The translations under genes were made by a program, and so were the position numbers. Positions 24,201 to 33,152 of a stretch of DNA of 64,000 bases are shown one piece after another. Under the pieces are notes generated by a model, which ran no database searches, was not told the DNA's origin, and saw nothing but the letters and a program-made list of their open reading frames with translations. This DNA comes from Rhizophagus clarus. Lineage: Eukaryota; Glomeromycota; Glomeromycetes; Glomerales; Glomeraceae. The stretch spans positions 186,001 through 250,000 of the forward strand of contig BLAL01000298.1 of NCBI GenBank assembly GCA_015698045.1, given 5' to 3'. Position 1 is the stretch's first letter, and each line of letters opens with the position of its first letter.

Positions 24201-27066
24201 GTTAATGTTGAAGGAAGAAATATTAAAGGAATTACAAGGGGAAAGCGAAGGAGAAACAGAAGAAAATAAAGAATCTTGTAAGGTAAGGTCATCAATGTCT
24301 ATGGGGTTGGGGGGATTACGTACAAAGGAATCGTAATTAAAATTATTGTCCGTCATTATAGCACTATGATAAAATCAGACGGGGAAGGTATGAGAAGGAG
24401 AACAATTAATTAGAACCAGCTTTACTAGCTGAGTCCAAGGAAAATGAAGAGGAAGCAATGGATCCAATAAAACCGCTAATAGAGTTGGCAAGCATATCCA
24501 ATTTGTTTTCAATAGCTGAATGCTTCGCATTAATGGCTTGAATTTCGTCGTGAGTTTGGGTGGAGGGGGGAGCCATATGAGAAGTAGAAGACAATGAGGA
24601 AATATCAGGGATATCAACAGGAGCGGAGATGGGAGCTCTAACTGGTTGCGAAGGAATGAAACCAGGAGATAGAGGGTTGAGGGGCCTTGGTACAGGCGAA
24701 ACAGCGGGGCGAGGAGAGATCTGCTTAACAGTAGGAGCAGGTATAGCCGGTGCGTCTATGAGCATCTCAGAAGTCTGATTAGCGGCTGGGATGTCAGGCG
24801 GGGGTAGCAAACCAAGGTGTTGCTCAATACGACTCATACGTCTATCGTTGAGTTCTAAGATTGTGATACGATCCCGAACTTCAGCCATGTCTTGTTGGAG
24901 AGATTTCAACAAGGATAAAATATTAGCAGCCTCGTGAGGAGACATGGTAGTAGCTTGATTGGGTGTTGAGAGAGGAGGGGGAGAACGTACGACCGTAGAA
25001 AAGGATACTGAACGGTCACGTTTATCATTGGATTTAGAGCGATCCCGGCGAGGATTGTTATTAAGTCGGGTGTTAGCCGAGGGATTTTGTGGTTGGGAGG
25101 ATTAAGAGTTACCAGGACCTTTTGATCGCGAGCGCGAACGAGAACAAGAGCGTGAACGCTCTTTAGTTCTGGTAGGTTGGTTGATATTGAATCGTTCTTT
25201 AAGTGCAGCCACTGGGTTCCTTCCCCTAGAACGACCACGATCTTGGCGGCTTGGGCACTGAGAGGGGGCACAGCCTAATTTACCACATCTGTGGCAAAGT
25301 TTATTGGTATTGTCAGGGAGGTTCCATTGTAATGTATGGCCTCGGAAACTAATGATTTGTTCCATAGCGGCATCCATGGTTTCTTGAGAATTGAACGTGA
25401 CATAAGCCCAACGTTTGGGTTTATAGGAATTCAGGGAAAGGGGAACGTTGACAGCCTTAGCACCAAGGTCTCTTGTGAGGGGAGCCAGGTCGATATCCTT
25501 AGTGTTAGGAGGTAATTGCGTGAGCGTAGCAACAAAAGCTCGGCGGGAGGATTTCTGATCGACTGTGTAATGACACGGAGTTACCCGGAGGCAGGTGGAG
25601 AAGCAGTAAACGGCCCATTGGGTGTCAAAGCGAGTGATAGAAAGGGCAGAATCATAAACAATTCTGGCTTGTTGTACTTTGGCATTTTTCCTGGAGTAAA
25701 CTCGACAGGATTGAATGTTACCGAATTTCTTGAAATAAGACATGATATTGTCTTTAGTTAAGAAGAAAGGAATATCAGTAACTTGGATGGCTCAGAGGTC
25801 CTCATCACTCCGGAGCTGCTTAGGATCGTGGGCATGAAATACAAGATCTGGGAACTGTTGGTGAGCAGCACCAACGCAGGCATTACGGGCCTCCTTGGAT
25901 TGGAAATGAATAACGAGGCGTTTGGCATCACCAGAACCAGTCATTCTAGCTTTACCGGTGTACGATTCGTACATTTCTAGAAAGGTATTGTTGACGGCAT
26001 CAATCAATGCCTTATTGGTAGTGAAGTTCTTTAAAGTTTCAGGGGCTGAGTTGGGGGCAGCCGCAGCTTGAAAATCATTTCTGTCGATGGAGAAGGTTGG
26101 AGATTGAACAAGGAATTGATCAACCGGAGGATCAATTTCAGTAGCCTCATCAGGCGACGCGTTAAGGGGGGATGCAGGAGTCGTTGTTCTAGCATGCATG
26201 GACGCGTTGAGTCCATCAGACGCGTTGTCGTTAGGCGCAGAAAGAGCCGCAGCCATATGCGGGTGGGAGGAGAGAGAAGTCGAAGCAGTATTATTTTCTT
26301 TAGGAGGAGAAGAGAGACCTTCTACTTCAACGTCAGCCGCTGGACCGGCAACGTAGTCTTCATCCATAGTATTGTCGGAGGTAGTTCGAGTACGTTTTTG
26401 CTGAACAGTGGTTTCACCGTCAGAACCAGAGTTATCAGAGTTATTATTATCTTTTTTCCGTTCGTGGCGGCTGGCCTTCCTACTATTAGGATTATAGGAG
26501 CCGCGGCCTCGTCTAGCAACGTTATTAGGCATATTCGAGGACTTTTGGATAGGGAAAACTATAAGTTTTTATGAAAAAGTGTTAGCTAAAAAAAATGGAC
26601 AGAGTGATCAGCAGAAAAAGGAGCGCAGATCGTTAGAATTTAAATTCAAATTAACCAATCCATTTAATTGAATCAGAATAAATAGAATATTTTGGACGAG
26701 AGTTTCTGGGCAACAGTGCAGCCAAAAGTGGAGGAACCTCGTCAGGGATTACCATGTAAGTAAATAAATAAAATTACATTCATATAAATTAAATGTATTT
26801 ATCGAATATTCAAACTGATTTTGATATTTAGAACTATGTCTTTTATCGTAATGGTAACCCTGGGCGGTGGCTGTGGACGCGTACCGGCCAAAGATATTAT
26901 CGTGAATTTAGAACGAGATTTTGGGAGAGGCCGGGTAATTATACTATAATAAAATTTATAATTAATATTTACGTTCATGTTTTAAATTTGATAAATTTGA
27001 TCAATTTTAGTCACGCGTGATGATCGTAGGAGAAGGAGAAACTTACCTACGTATCGTAGAAGATAA
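18255..27066 (+). CDS. Trihelix/Myb-SANT-like DNA-binding protein, split by a LINE in intron 1
   Basis: Four exons: 18,255-18,412, 26,686-26,755, 26,832-26,934 and 27,011-27,066, together 128 codons plus TAA with every junction in phase. Introns 2 and 3 have GTAAGT and GTAATT donors and TTTAG acceptors and are about 76 bp. Intron 1 uses GTTCAT/AATAG and is 86 bp once the LINE and one duplication are removed. The protein has the trihelix/Myb-SANT pattern: a tryptophan near residue 17 (NWAMMDELVDIR), a second near 47 (YDFWDSVAN), then QKWRNLVRDYH (about 66-76), and RYYREFRTRFWERP before an arginine-rich tail. It should be a nuclear DNA-binding protein. Lying inside a TIR element, it may be an accessory transposition protein or a carried host-type factor. 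The LINE need not destroy it, but splicing an 8.3-kb intron in this genome would be unusual. Confidence 0.75.
18720..18965 (-). CDS. Possible small ORF in LINE 3-prime region
   Basis: 81 codons starting 39 nt downstream of the ORF2 stop. The composition is mixed and contains SEMDWIKNSMTQGLPWFKHL, but no family is recognised. It may be untranslated 3-prime sequence that happens to stay open. Listed because most of the 540-bp region between ORF2 and the LINE end is otherwise unexplained. Confidence 0.2.
   Translation of the reverse strand: MNITLKLKTSPRPSNLPATSYVPYSSLPPLTHLVISRDSEMDWIKNSMTQGLPWFKHLSGFMGRLTVLLNNSFCRMGCRFL
19005..24356 (-). pseudogene. LINE ORF2: endonuclease, reverse transcriptase, RNase H
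   Basis: One continuous frame of 1,783 sense positions broken only by TAG (23,379-23,381, codon 326) and TAA (21,510-21,512, codon 949). Domains in order: an exonuclease-endonuclease-phosphatase fold (about 50-310) with SSFNINGL, CGDFNMHLD, SRIDYVW and SDHNPVI; reverse transcriptase (about 600-860) with RPITLLE, QDISKAFDS (motif A), DQGEVISPLLW (motif B) and VFMDDSTL (motif C, MDD instead of the common ADD); RNase H (about 1395-1540) with YTDGS, STRAEAAAIY, IYTDSQAA and KGHDGNYWNEFADSLA; then a C-terminal CRSC...H...C zinc knuckle (about 1670). The endonuclease position usually occupied by Glu reads DTH. The enzyme would nick target DNA and prime reverse transcription on it, but the stops inactivate this copy unless read through. 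Confidence 0.9.
24406..26532 (-). pseudogene. LINE ORF1: RNA-binding, zinc-knuckle protein
   Basis: A 708-codon frame interrupted by TGA (25,792-25,794, codon 247) and TAA (25,102-25,104, codon 477). The N-terminal 150 residues are charged and disordered, starting MPNNVARRGRGSYNPNSRK. Residues about 160-400 contain RRM-like segments (KRLVIHFQSKEARNAC; AIQVTDIPFFLTKDNIMSYF; RWAYVTFNSQETMDAA). A knuckle CHRCGKLGCAPSQC (about 412) has Cys where His is usual. An RS-rich stretch follows, then after the second stop a coiled-coil-like SLLKSLQQDMAEVRDRITIL (about 540-575) and a proline-rich tail. It would coat the LINE RNA. The gap to the ORF2 start is 49 bp. The stretch after codon 530 could be read as a separate ORF, but the frame is shared, so one long ORF1 is preferred. 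Confidence 0.85.
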
Positions 27067-27454
27067 TTATTTTTATTTTTTTATTTATTAAGTGAGTAGC
27101 TAGGCCCAGTCCGTACCAAATATCGGCTGGAGACTCACGTTTTTTTTGGGCTGTGACTGATACTGACGTCCACACCGTATAGCCTGGGTACTATTTTATA
27201 AAATAGTAGCGAACAAGTATCAAATGTGTATTTTTTTATTAAGTTATAATAAAAATTAGAATTTACTTTAATTTTAACATAAAAATTGTAAATGATAAAA
27301 AATTCGTAAATAAAAATAAATTTGTTTTCCCAAACTTAAAAAAAAAGGTGTTTATATAAAAGAAAAGGTGTTTATATTATTTTTGATTATTCGATAGTAT
27401 CACATGCCCCTTGTATACATTCTACTGCATACGCAGCTTTAACGATCGAATAGT
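27067..27454. other. 3-prime flank of trihelix gene
   Basis: Probable 3-prime untranslated region and AT-rich spacer between the trihelix stop codon and the right-hand 50-bp array. A GC-richer stretch (27,095-27,190) contains no open frame of note. Confidence 0.35.
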
Positions 27455-28040
27455 AATATTAAATTTCGAAATATTTTAACCGTAATATTACGCAGGTTTA
27501 CAGTCTCGTAAATTTTCGAAATATTTTAACCGTAATATTACGCAGGTTTACAATCTCGTAAATTTTTGAAATATTTTAACCGTAATATTACGCAGGTTTA
27601 CAATCTCGTAAATTTTCGAAATATTTTAACCGTAATATTACGCAGGTTTACAGTCTCGTAAATTTTCGAAATATTTCAATCGTAATATTACGCAGGTTTA
27701 CAGTTTCGTAAATTTGCAGAATATTTTGACCGTAATATTACGCAGGTTTACAGTTTCATAAATTTTCGAAATATTTCAACCGTAATATTACGCAGGTTTA
27801 CAGTCTCGTAAATTTTCGAAATATTTTGACCGTAATATTGCGTAAATCTTACGATATTGAAAACTTGCGTAATATTTTGACCGTAATATTGCGTAAATCT
27901 TACGATATTGAAAACTTGCGTAATATTTTGACCGTAATATCACATAAATCTTACGAAATTGTAAACTTATGTAATATTTTGAAATTTTTCGAAATATTAT
28001 GCCATAAACTTTCGTAAACTTACAAAATCGTAAACTTACG
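27455..28040. repeat. 50-bp tandem array at right end of the TIR element
   Basis: Eight almost identical 50-bp units, with CGTAATATTACGCAGGTTTA starting at 27,481, 27,531, 27,581, 27,631, 27,681, 27,731 and 27,781, and a diverged unit at 27,831. Two or three units of about 62 bp follow (CGTAATATTGCGTAAATCTT). The regular spacing and position next to the TIR suggest iterated protein-binding sites. The 63-codon frame at 27,826-28,017 is repeat read-through. Confidence 0.85.
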
Positions 28041-28137
28041 CAATTTTTCGCCCTATAAAATTTCCTGATGCAGGTGGGAATAGGAAAGTAAAGATTACTA
28101 ATAAAAGGAAATCAGCTTATTTCTGACATGTCTCTTA

Positions 28138-28587
28138 CTAATATTTTTTTTTTTTTCTTATTAACATTTATACTAATTTTTTTTTTTCTTACTAACATTT
28201 CTACTAATATTTCTATTAATTTTTTTTATTAATTATTCTACTAATAATCTTCTTACTAACCTTTTTTACTAACATTTCTACTAATATATTTTATATTTAT
28301 ATATCTATTACTTTGATTAACATTCCCTTTTCTCTTACTAATATACTTATTAACTACTAATATTTCTTTAAATGCAAGTATAACAAACAAGTGACATTAT
28401 TATTATATTATTTCATTTGTGATATTCAATTTTAATTGATTCTACATAGAATATAATTTATATAATTGCTGCTTATTATACAGTATTAATAACTAAAAAA
28501 ATATGAATAAATTTAATAAAGTTTTAGTATAAAAAATTTATTTAGCTATAATATATACTTAATATATCAAGTATATAATATATATGT
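28138..28587. repeat. Imperfect TTACTAACATTT microsatellite and AT-rich spacer
   Basis: Runs of (C)TTACTAA(C/T)ATTT separated by poly-T (28,135-28,370), the continuation of the same tract at 15,040-15,107. AT-rich DNA follows up to the next hAT-like element. No gene. Confidence 0.55.
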
Positions 28588-28734
28588 GATATATGTAAAG
28601 TTGCTTGCCAAAACTCAATTGACCAATATCAAAATATCAAAACTTAAAATATATTGAAATGCTAAAATGCCAAAATAGTTTCAACACATTGAAATTGTCA
28701 AAACTGCTGAAACTAAATATCATAATGTTTCGTA

Positions 28735-30500
28735 ACAGGTTTTATTCATTATAATAAAAATTAAAAAATAAAAAACATTTTGCAACGTTCTTATTAAATA
28801 ATTGAAAAACTGTTACGAAATAGTTTTTTTTCTTTAAGTTAAAAAATAAAAAATGGTTCACAACGTTTTTTATTAAATGCTTGAAAAACTGTTGCAAAAT
28901 GGTTTTTTTTCTAAGTTAAAAAAATAAAAAACATTTTGCAGTATTTTTTATTAAATAATTGAAAAACTGTTGTGAAATAGTTTTTTTATAAGGTAAAAAA
29001 ATAAAAAATATTTTGCAACGTTTTTTATTAAATAATTGAAAAACTGTTACAAAACAGTTTTTTTTAAGTTAAAAAATAAAAAATATTTTGCAACATTTTT
29101 TATTAAATGTTTAAAACCCCATTGCAAAATGATTTTTTTGCTTAAAAATTCAAAAATAAAAAATGTTTTGCAATGTTTTTTATTAAATAATTGAAAAGCT
29201 GTTGTGAAATAGTTTTTTTTATTTAAAAATTAAAAAATAAAAAACGTTTTGCAATATTTTTTATTAAATAATTAAAAAACTATTGCAAAATGATTTTTTT
29301 TCTAAGTTAAAAAATAAAAAATAATTCGTAACATTTTTTATTAAATAATTGAAAAACTGTTGCAAAATGGTTTTTTAGTATTTAAAAATTAAAAAATAAA
29401 AAACAGTTCACAACATTTTTTATTAAATAATTGAAAAACTGTTGCAAAATAGTTTTTTTTCTAAGTTAAAAAAATAAAAAATGGTTTGCAATGTTTTTTA
29501 TTAAATAATTGAAAAACTATTGTAAAATGATTTTTTTTGTTTAAAAATTAAAAAATAAAAAACATTTTGCAATGTTTTTTATTAAATACTTGAAAAACTG
29601 TTATAAAATAGTTTTTTCGCTTAAAAATTTAAAAATAAAAAATGTTTTGCAATGTTTTTTATTAAATAATTGAAAAACTGTTGCAAACCAGTTTTTTTTC
29701 TAAGTTAAAAAATAAAAAATGTTTCACAACATTTTTTATTAAATAATTGAAAATCATTACAAAATAATTTTTTTTATTTTTTTTCCTAAATTAAAAAAAT
29801 AAAAAATATTTCATAACATTTTTTATTAAATTATTGAAAATCCATTGCAAAACAGTTTTTTTTGTTTAAAAATTAAAAAATAAAAAATATTTTGCAATGT
29901 TTTTTATTAAATAATTGAAAAACTGTTGCAAAACGGTTTTTTTTTTTAAGTTAAAAAATAAAAAATGTTTCACAACATTTTTTATTAAATAATTGAAAAA
30001 CTATTGCAAAACAGTTTTTTTTTGTTTAAAAATTCAAAAATAAAAAATGTTTCATAATGTTTTTTATTAAATAATTGAAAAACTGTGTGAAATTGTTTTT
30101 TTTGCTTAAAAATTAAAAAATAAAAAATGTTTCGCAATGTTTTTTTATTAAATAGGATCTTTGCAATAGAAAGGTACGAAACTCAAAAAAAATAAAAATT
30201 TAATTAATATTAAATTTACATTTATTTTGGTATAAAAAACATAATTAATATATAAAGTAAATTTAAAAAATTTTTTTAAGTTTCATACTTTTCTATTGCA
30301 AAGATCCCAAATAATTGAAAAACTATTGTGAAATGGTTTTTTTCTAAGTTAAAAAAATAAAAAATGTTTTGTAACATTTTTTATTAAATAATTGAAAAAC
30401 TGCTGTGAAACATTTTTTTTATTTAAAAATTAAAAAATAAAAAATATTTTACAACGTTTTTTATTAAATGCTTGAAAAACTATTGCGAAATAGTTTTTTT
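28735..30500. repeat. ~75-bp satellite array inside hAT-like element
   Basis: More than 20 units of about 70-80 bp of the form TTTTTTATTAAATAATTGAA, AAACTGTTGCAAAACGGTTT, poly-T, AAGTTAAAAAATAAAAAATG, TTTYGCAACG. One unit is split by a 155-bp MITE. CpG positions in the GTTTCGCAAC core appear variably as CG, TG or CA between units. Confidence 0.85.
30155..30309. mobile_element. 155-bp MITE inserted in the satellite array
   Basis: Long inverted repeats of about 29 bp: GGATCTTTGCAATAGAAAGG plus TACGAAACT on the left, and GGATCTTTGCAATAGAAAAG plus TATGAAACT in reverse complement on the right. The array phrase TTATTAAATAATTG is split, leaving AAATA on both sides, so the duplication is about 5 bp. 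The surrounding array is otherwise in register. Confidence 0.75.
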
Positions 30501-30692
30501 CATTAATTTGACACTGTTTAATATGTATATATTATATATATCACATGTTGAAATAGTTTTGACAATTTCGACATGTCAAAACTATTTTGGCATTTTAATA
30601 AATCAGAAGATTAATATCAAAATGTCAAAATAGTTTTGACAATTTTGACATGTCAAAACTCTTTAATTTCGGCAGGCAACTTTAGATATATG

Positions 30693-31197
30693 TTTGATAT
30701 ATAACTGATTTTTAACTGCCTAATATGTATAAGATATATAGTACTTGTTTATACTATATATCATTCTGTATCTGATGGGTACATATATGTATAGTATTAC
30801 TAAATATTATACACATATTTCATATATATTAGTCATATATTAGGTACCTGATATATTGACCCATATTGATTGCAAAAAAATTCCTAAATACCTTAAAAAT
30901 ATTTAATCGAATTGCTTTTAGAATTACATATTTCTTAATAATTCTATTAATATTTTTAACACGTTGTATTGATGTTATTCCTAAAATTCTAAAGAAAAAT
31001 AAAAATAAAATGTAAAATTAGAAATATAAAATTACATTTAATTCACATAAATCAAATAATGCAAAAATTAAAATTTGGCAATATAATATATTTACCATAT
31101 AAATAAATGCTTTGCTCTAAAATTCTTATTAAATAATAATTAGCATAAAAAAAATAATTTAATCAATTATTTCCACCTAATATTAAATTCAAACTAT
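30693..31197. other. AT-rich spacer, no gene seen
   Basis: AT-rich DNA with ATATATGT-type simple sequence. Nothing recognised. Confidence 0.35.
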
Positions 31198-31205
31198 TGT
31201 ATACA

Positions 31206-32278
31206 TAGGGTTCTGATCAGTTTCAGTAATTACTGAACCGTACTGACCAGTTTCAGTATCAGAGCGGTTTCAGTTTTATGATTTATTGAACCAAAACTTT
31301 CAGTTTCAGTATCAGCTTTGCGATTTACTGAACCGATTTACCGATAATAAAAATATTTTTTTTTATAAGAAAAACGTCTTTTTATTAAATTATGTAATTA
31401 AAAAAAATGTTGCAAAACATTTTTTATATAAACGTTTGATATAAAAAATAACGTTTCGTAACATTATTTTTGCAGAATTTGTAAAAAATGTTTCACATTT
31501 TTTACATAAACGATTTGATAAAAAATAACATTTCGCAACGTTATTTTTGTGAACATTGTAAAAAATGTTGCGAAACATTTTTTACATAAACGATTTGATA
31601 AAAAATAACATTTCACAATGTTATTTTTGCGAAACTTGTAAAAAACGTTGCAAAATGTTTTTTACATAAACAATTTGATAAAAAAAATAACGTTTTGCAA
31701 TGTTATTTTTGCGGAACTTGTAAAAAACGTTGTGAAATGTTTTTTACATAAACAATTTAATATGAAAAATAATATTTCACAATGTTATTTTTGCGAACAT
31801 TATAAAAAATGTTGCAAAACGTTTTTTACATAAACGTTTGATATAAAAAAAATAATGTTTCACAATGTTATTTTTGCAAAACTTGTAAAAAATGTTGCGA
31901 AATGTTTTTTACATTGGAAATTTAATATAAAAAACAACGTTTTGCAACATTATTTTCCTTTTTATTTAAAAATATTGCGAAATGTTTTTATAAAATGATT
32001 TAATATAAAAAAAATGTTTCGCAACATTTTTTTTGTCACTTTAATAAAAAACGTTGTAAAACATTTTTTTATGGATGATTTGATAAGAAAAAATCATTTC
32101 GCAACTTTTTTTTTGCTAAATGTTACGAAACGTTTTTTTACTAAAAACGTTTGGTAAATCAGTTCAGTTTTCAGTAATTACTGATCGGTTTCAGTAATCA
32201 TTAATACCGATACTGATTAATTTGGTTCAGTATCAGTTTTTGCAAAAACTGAACTGAACTGAACTGATCAGAGCCCTA
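31206..32278. mobile_element. hAT-like element TAGGGCTCTGATC-type, copy B
   Basis: Ends TAGGGTTCTGATCAG and, in reverse complement, TAGGGCTCTGATCAG, flanked by exact 8-bp duplications TGTATACA (31,198-31,205 and 32,279-32,286). Subterminal TTTCAGTAATTACTGAACC repeats match copy A at 11,953. The interior (31,370-32,150) has about eight units of about 80 bp with CGTTTCGCAACGTTATTTT and GTAAAAAACGTTGCGAAA. Open frames at 31,390-31,833 are array read-through. Confidence 0.85.
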
Positions 32279-32286
32279 TGTATACA

Positions 32287-33148
32287 GAATAAAACTTAGA
32301 TAAAAATTCAGTATAATTTTTGCTTAGAGTAATGATTTGTAATAAATATATTAATTATAGTGTGTTTCAAAACATATTAGTAATAAGGTTTCAAATTATT
32401 TTGTGAAATAATTTATAAAAAAAAACAATTTTGATGAATTTGAAATATAAAGTAAACATGTTTAATATTAGGTAAAAAATTTTTTATTGCTGCATCTAAA
32501 TATGGCCCCTAAATGTGATGATTAGAACCTTGTGATGATAATTAATGTAATATCTATTATGTTTACTAGTATCAAAATAGTTAAAATATAAATAATTATA
32601 CTTATATTACTTAGAGAAATTATTCTCAAAGTGTACAAAACAGTTATCTTAATGTAATATTTTCATATTCAAAGGCTATATATAAACTTGTATCTGTATC
32701 ACTAATTGAAGAAGAACAGTTGATAGTATTTTATTATTTGCTTTTAGAAGTTGTTTTAAAATCCATATATAAGATAATAATATTTCATTAGATAATAATA
32801 CTTATGCAAAAATTTATATATGGTTTTAATTATCAACATCAACAAAAAAATAAAGAGCCATTTGATATCTATTTATTCTTGAGGTGTTATTGCTACTATA
32901 ACATCATAATAATATTAATATAGATCTTATGATTTGAATTCATCTAAAAAATATGAAATAATCTTTCTTGATAGGATTTTACTTACTTCTAATAAAGGAC
33001 TTTTCAAAAAATTTTAAATTTACTAGTAATTTTACCTTACTTTAATTCTTAATACTATTGGTTAATTGATCTAAAAAAAAAAAAAATCATAATAACTTAG
33101 TATAACATTTCCTTTTTTATATGTAATTTATTTATAATAGTAAAATCT
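32287..33148. other. AT-rich stretch, no gene seen
   Basis: Unique AT-rich sequence. No sustained open frame and no repeat structure found. Confidence 0.35.
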
Positions 33149-33152
33149 TTAA

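Larger units (their letters stand above)
18463..26634 (-). mobile_element. Near-complete LINE retrotransposon, 8.2 kb
   Basis: Flanked by a 15-bp duplication AGAATTTAAATTCAA (18,448-18,462 and 26,635-26,649). It carries ORF1 (RRM-like plus zinc knuckle) and ORF2 (endonuclease, reverse transcriptase, RNase H, zinc knuckle) on the minus strand. The 5-prime leader is about 100 bp. The 3-prime end is not a poly(A) tail: it stops in ATGCCGCGTTTGCC after AATAAAG. It is much less AT-rich than its surroundings. Only four in-frame stops and no frameshift were found, so it is a young insertion. Clade not proven; the domain order resembles I/Tad-type LINEs. Confidence 0.9.
16112..28070. mobile_element. 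Large TIR element with trihelix gene, LINE-expanded
   Basis: Ends CATCAGGAAATTTTATAG at 16,112 and the same sequence in reverse complement ending at 28,070. The TIR goes on with GGCGAAAA and TTGCG variants for about 40 bp. The apparent target duplication is 2 bp (CA at 16,110-16,111 and 28,071-28,072), judged from the MITE it split. Both ends carry arrays of CGTAATATTTCG/CGAAATATT motifs (16,140-16,530; 27,455-28,040). The only gene recognised is the trihelix-like one. No transposase seen, so it may be non-autonomous. Without the LINE it is about 3.8 kb. The superfamily is not assigned. Confidence 0.75.
15111..28134 (-). mobile_element. PIF/Harbinger-type MITE (copy 4) split twice
   Basis: This is the 376-bp MITE in reverse orientation, flanked by TTA at 15,108-15,110 and 28,135-28,137. 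Its three surviving pieces (15,111-15,190; 15,881-16,111; 28,073-28,134) sum to 373 bp and line up with the intact copy at 9880-10,255. They are separated by a hAT-like element (15,191-15,872) and a 12-kb TIR element (16,112-28,070). Confidence 0.85.
28596..30684. mobile_element. hAT-like element TAAAGTTGC-type, long copy with satellite
   Basis: Ends TAAAGTTGCTTGCCAAAACT and, in reverse complement, TAAAGTTGCCTGCCGAAATT, with exact 8-bp duplications GATATATG (28,588-28,595 and 30,685-30,692). Subterminal repeats such as ATGTCAAAACTATTTTG(A/G)CA flank a 1.75-kb internal array. Same family as 15,191-15,872 but three times longer, the difference being the number of array units. No transposase. 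Confidence 0.85.

Noticed and set aside
25516..26574. Plus-strand frames of 65-168 residues over LINE ORF1
   Set aside because: Antisense to ORF1, low-information Arg/Ser-rich translations of its codons.
27826..28017. 63-residue frame with internal repeats
   Set aside because: Read-through of the right-hand tandem array of the TIR element.
27455..28040. CRISPR array
   Set aside because: 50-bp units are contiguous with no unique spacers, and the setting is eukaryotic; it is a subterminal transposon array.
31390..31833. Two 60-residue frames with repeated FCNVIFAE-like phrases
   Set aside because: Read-through of the hAT-like element's palindromic satellite.
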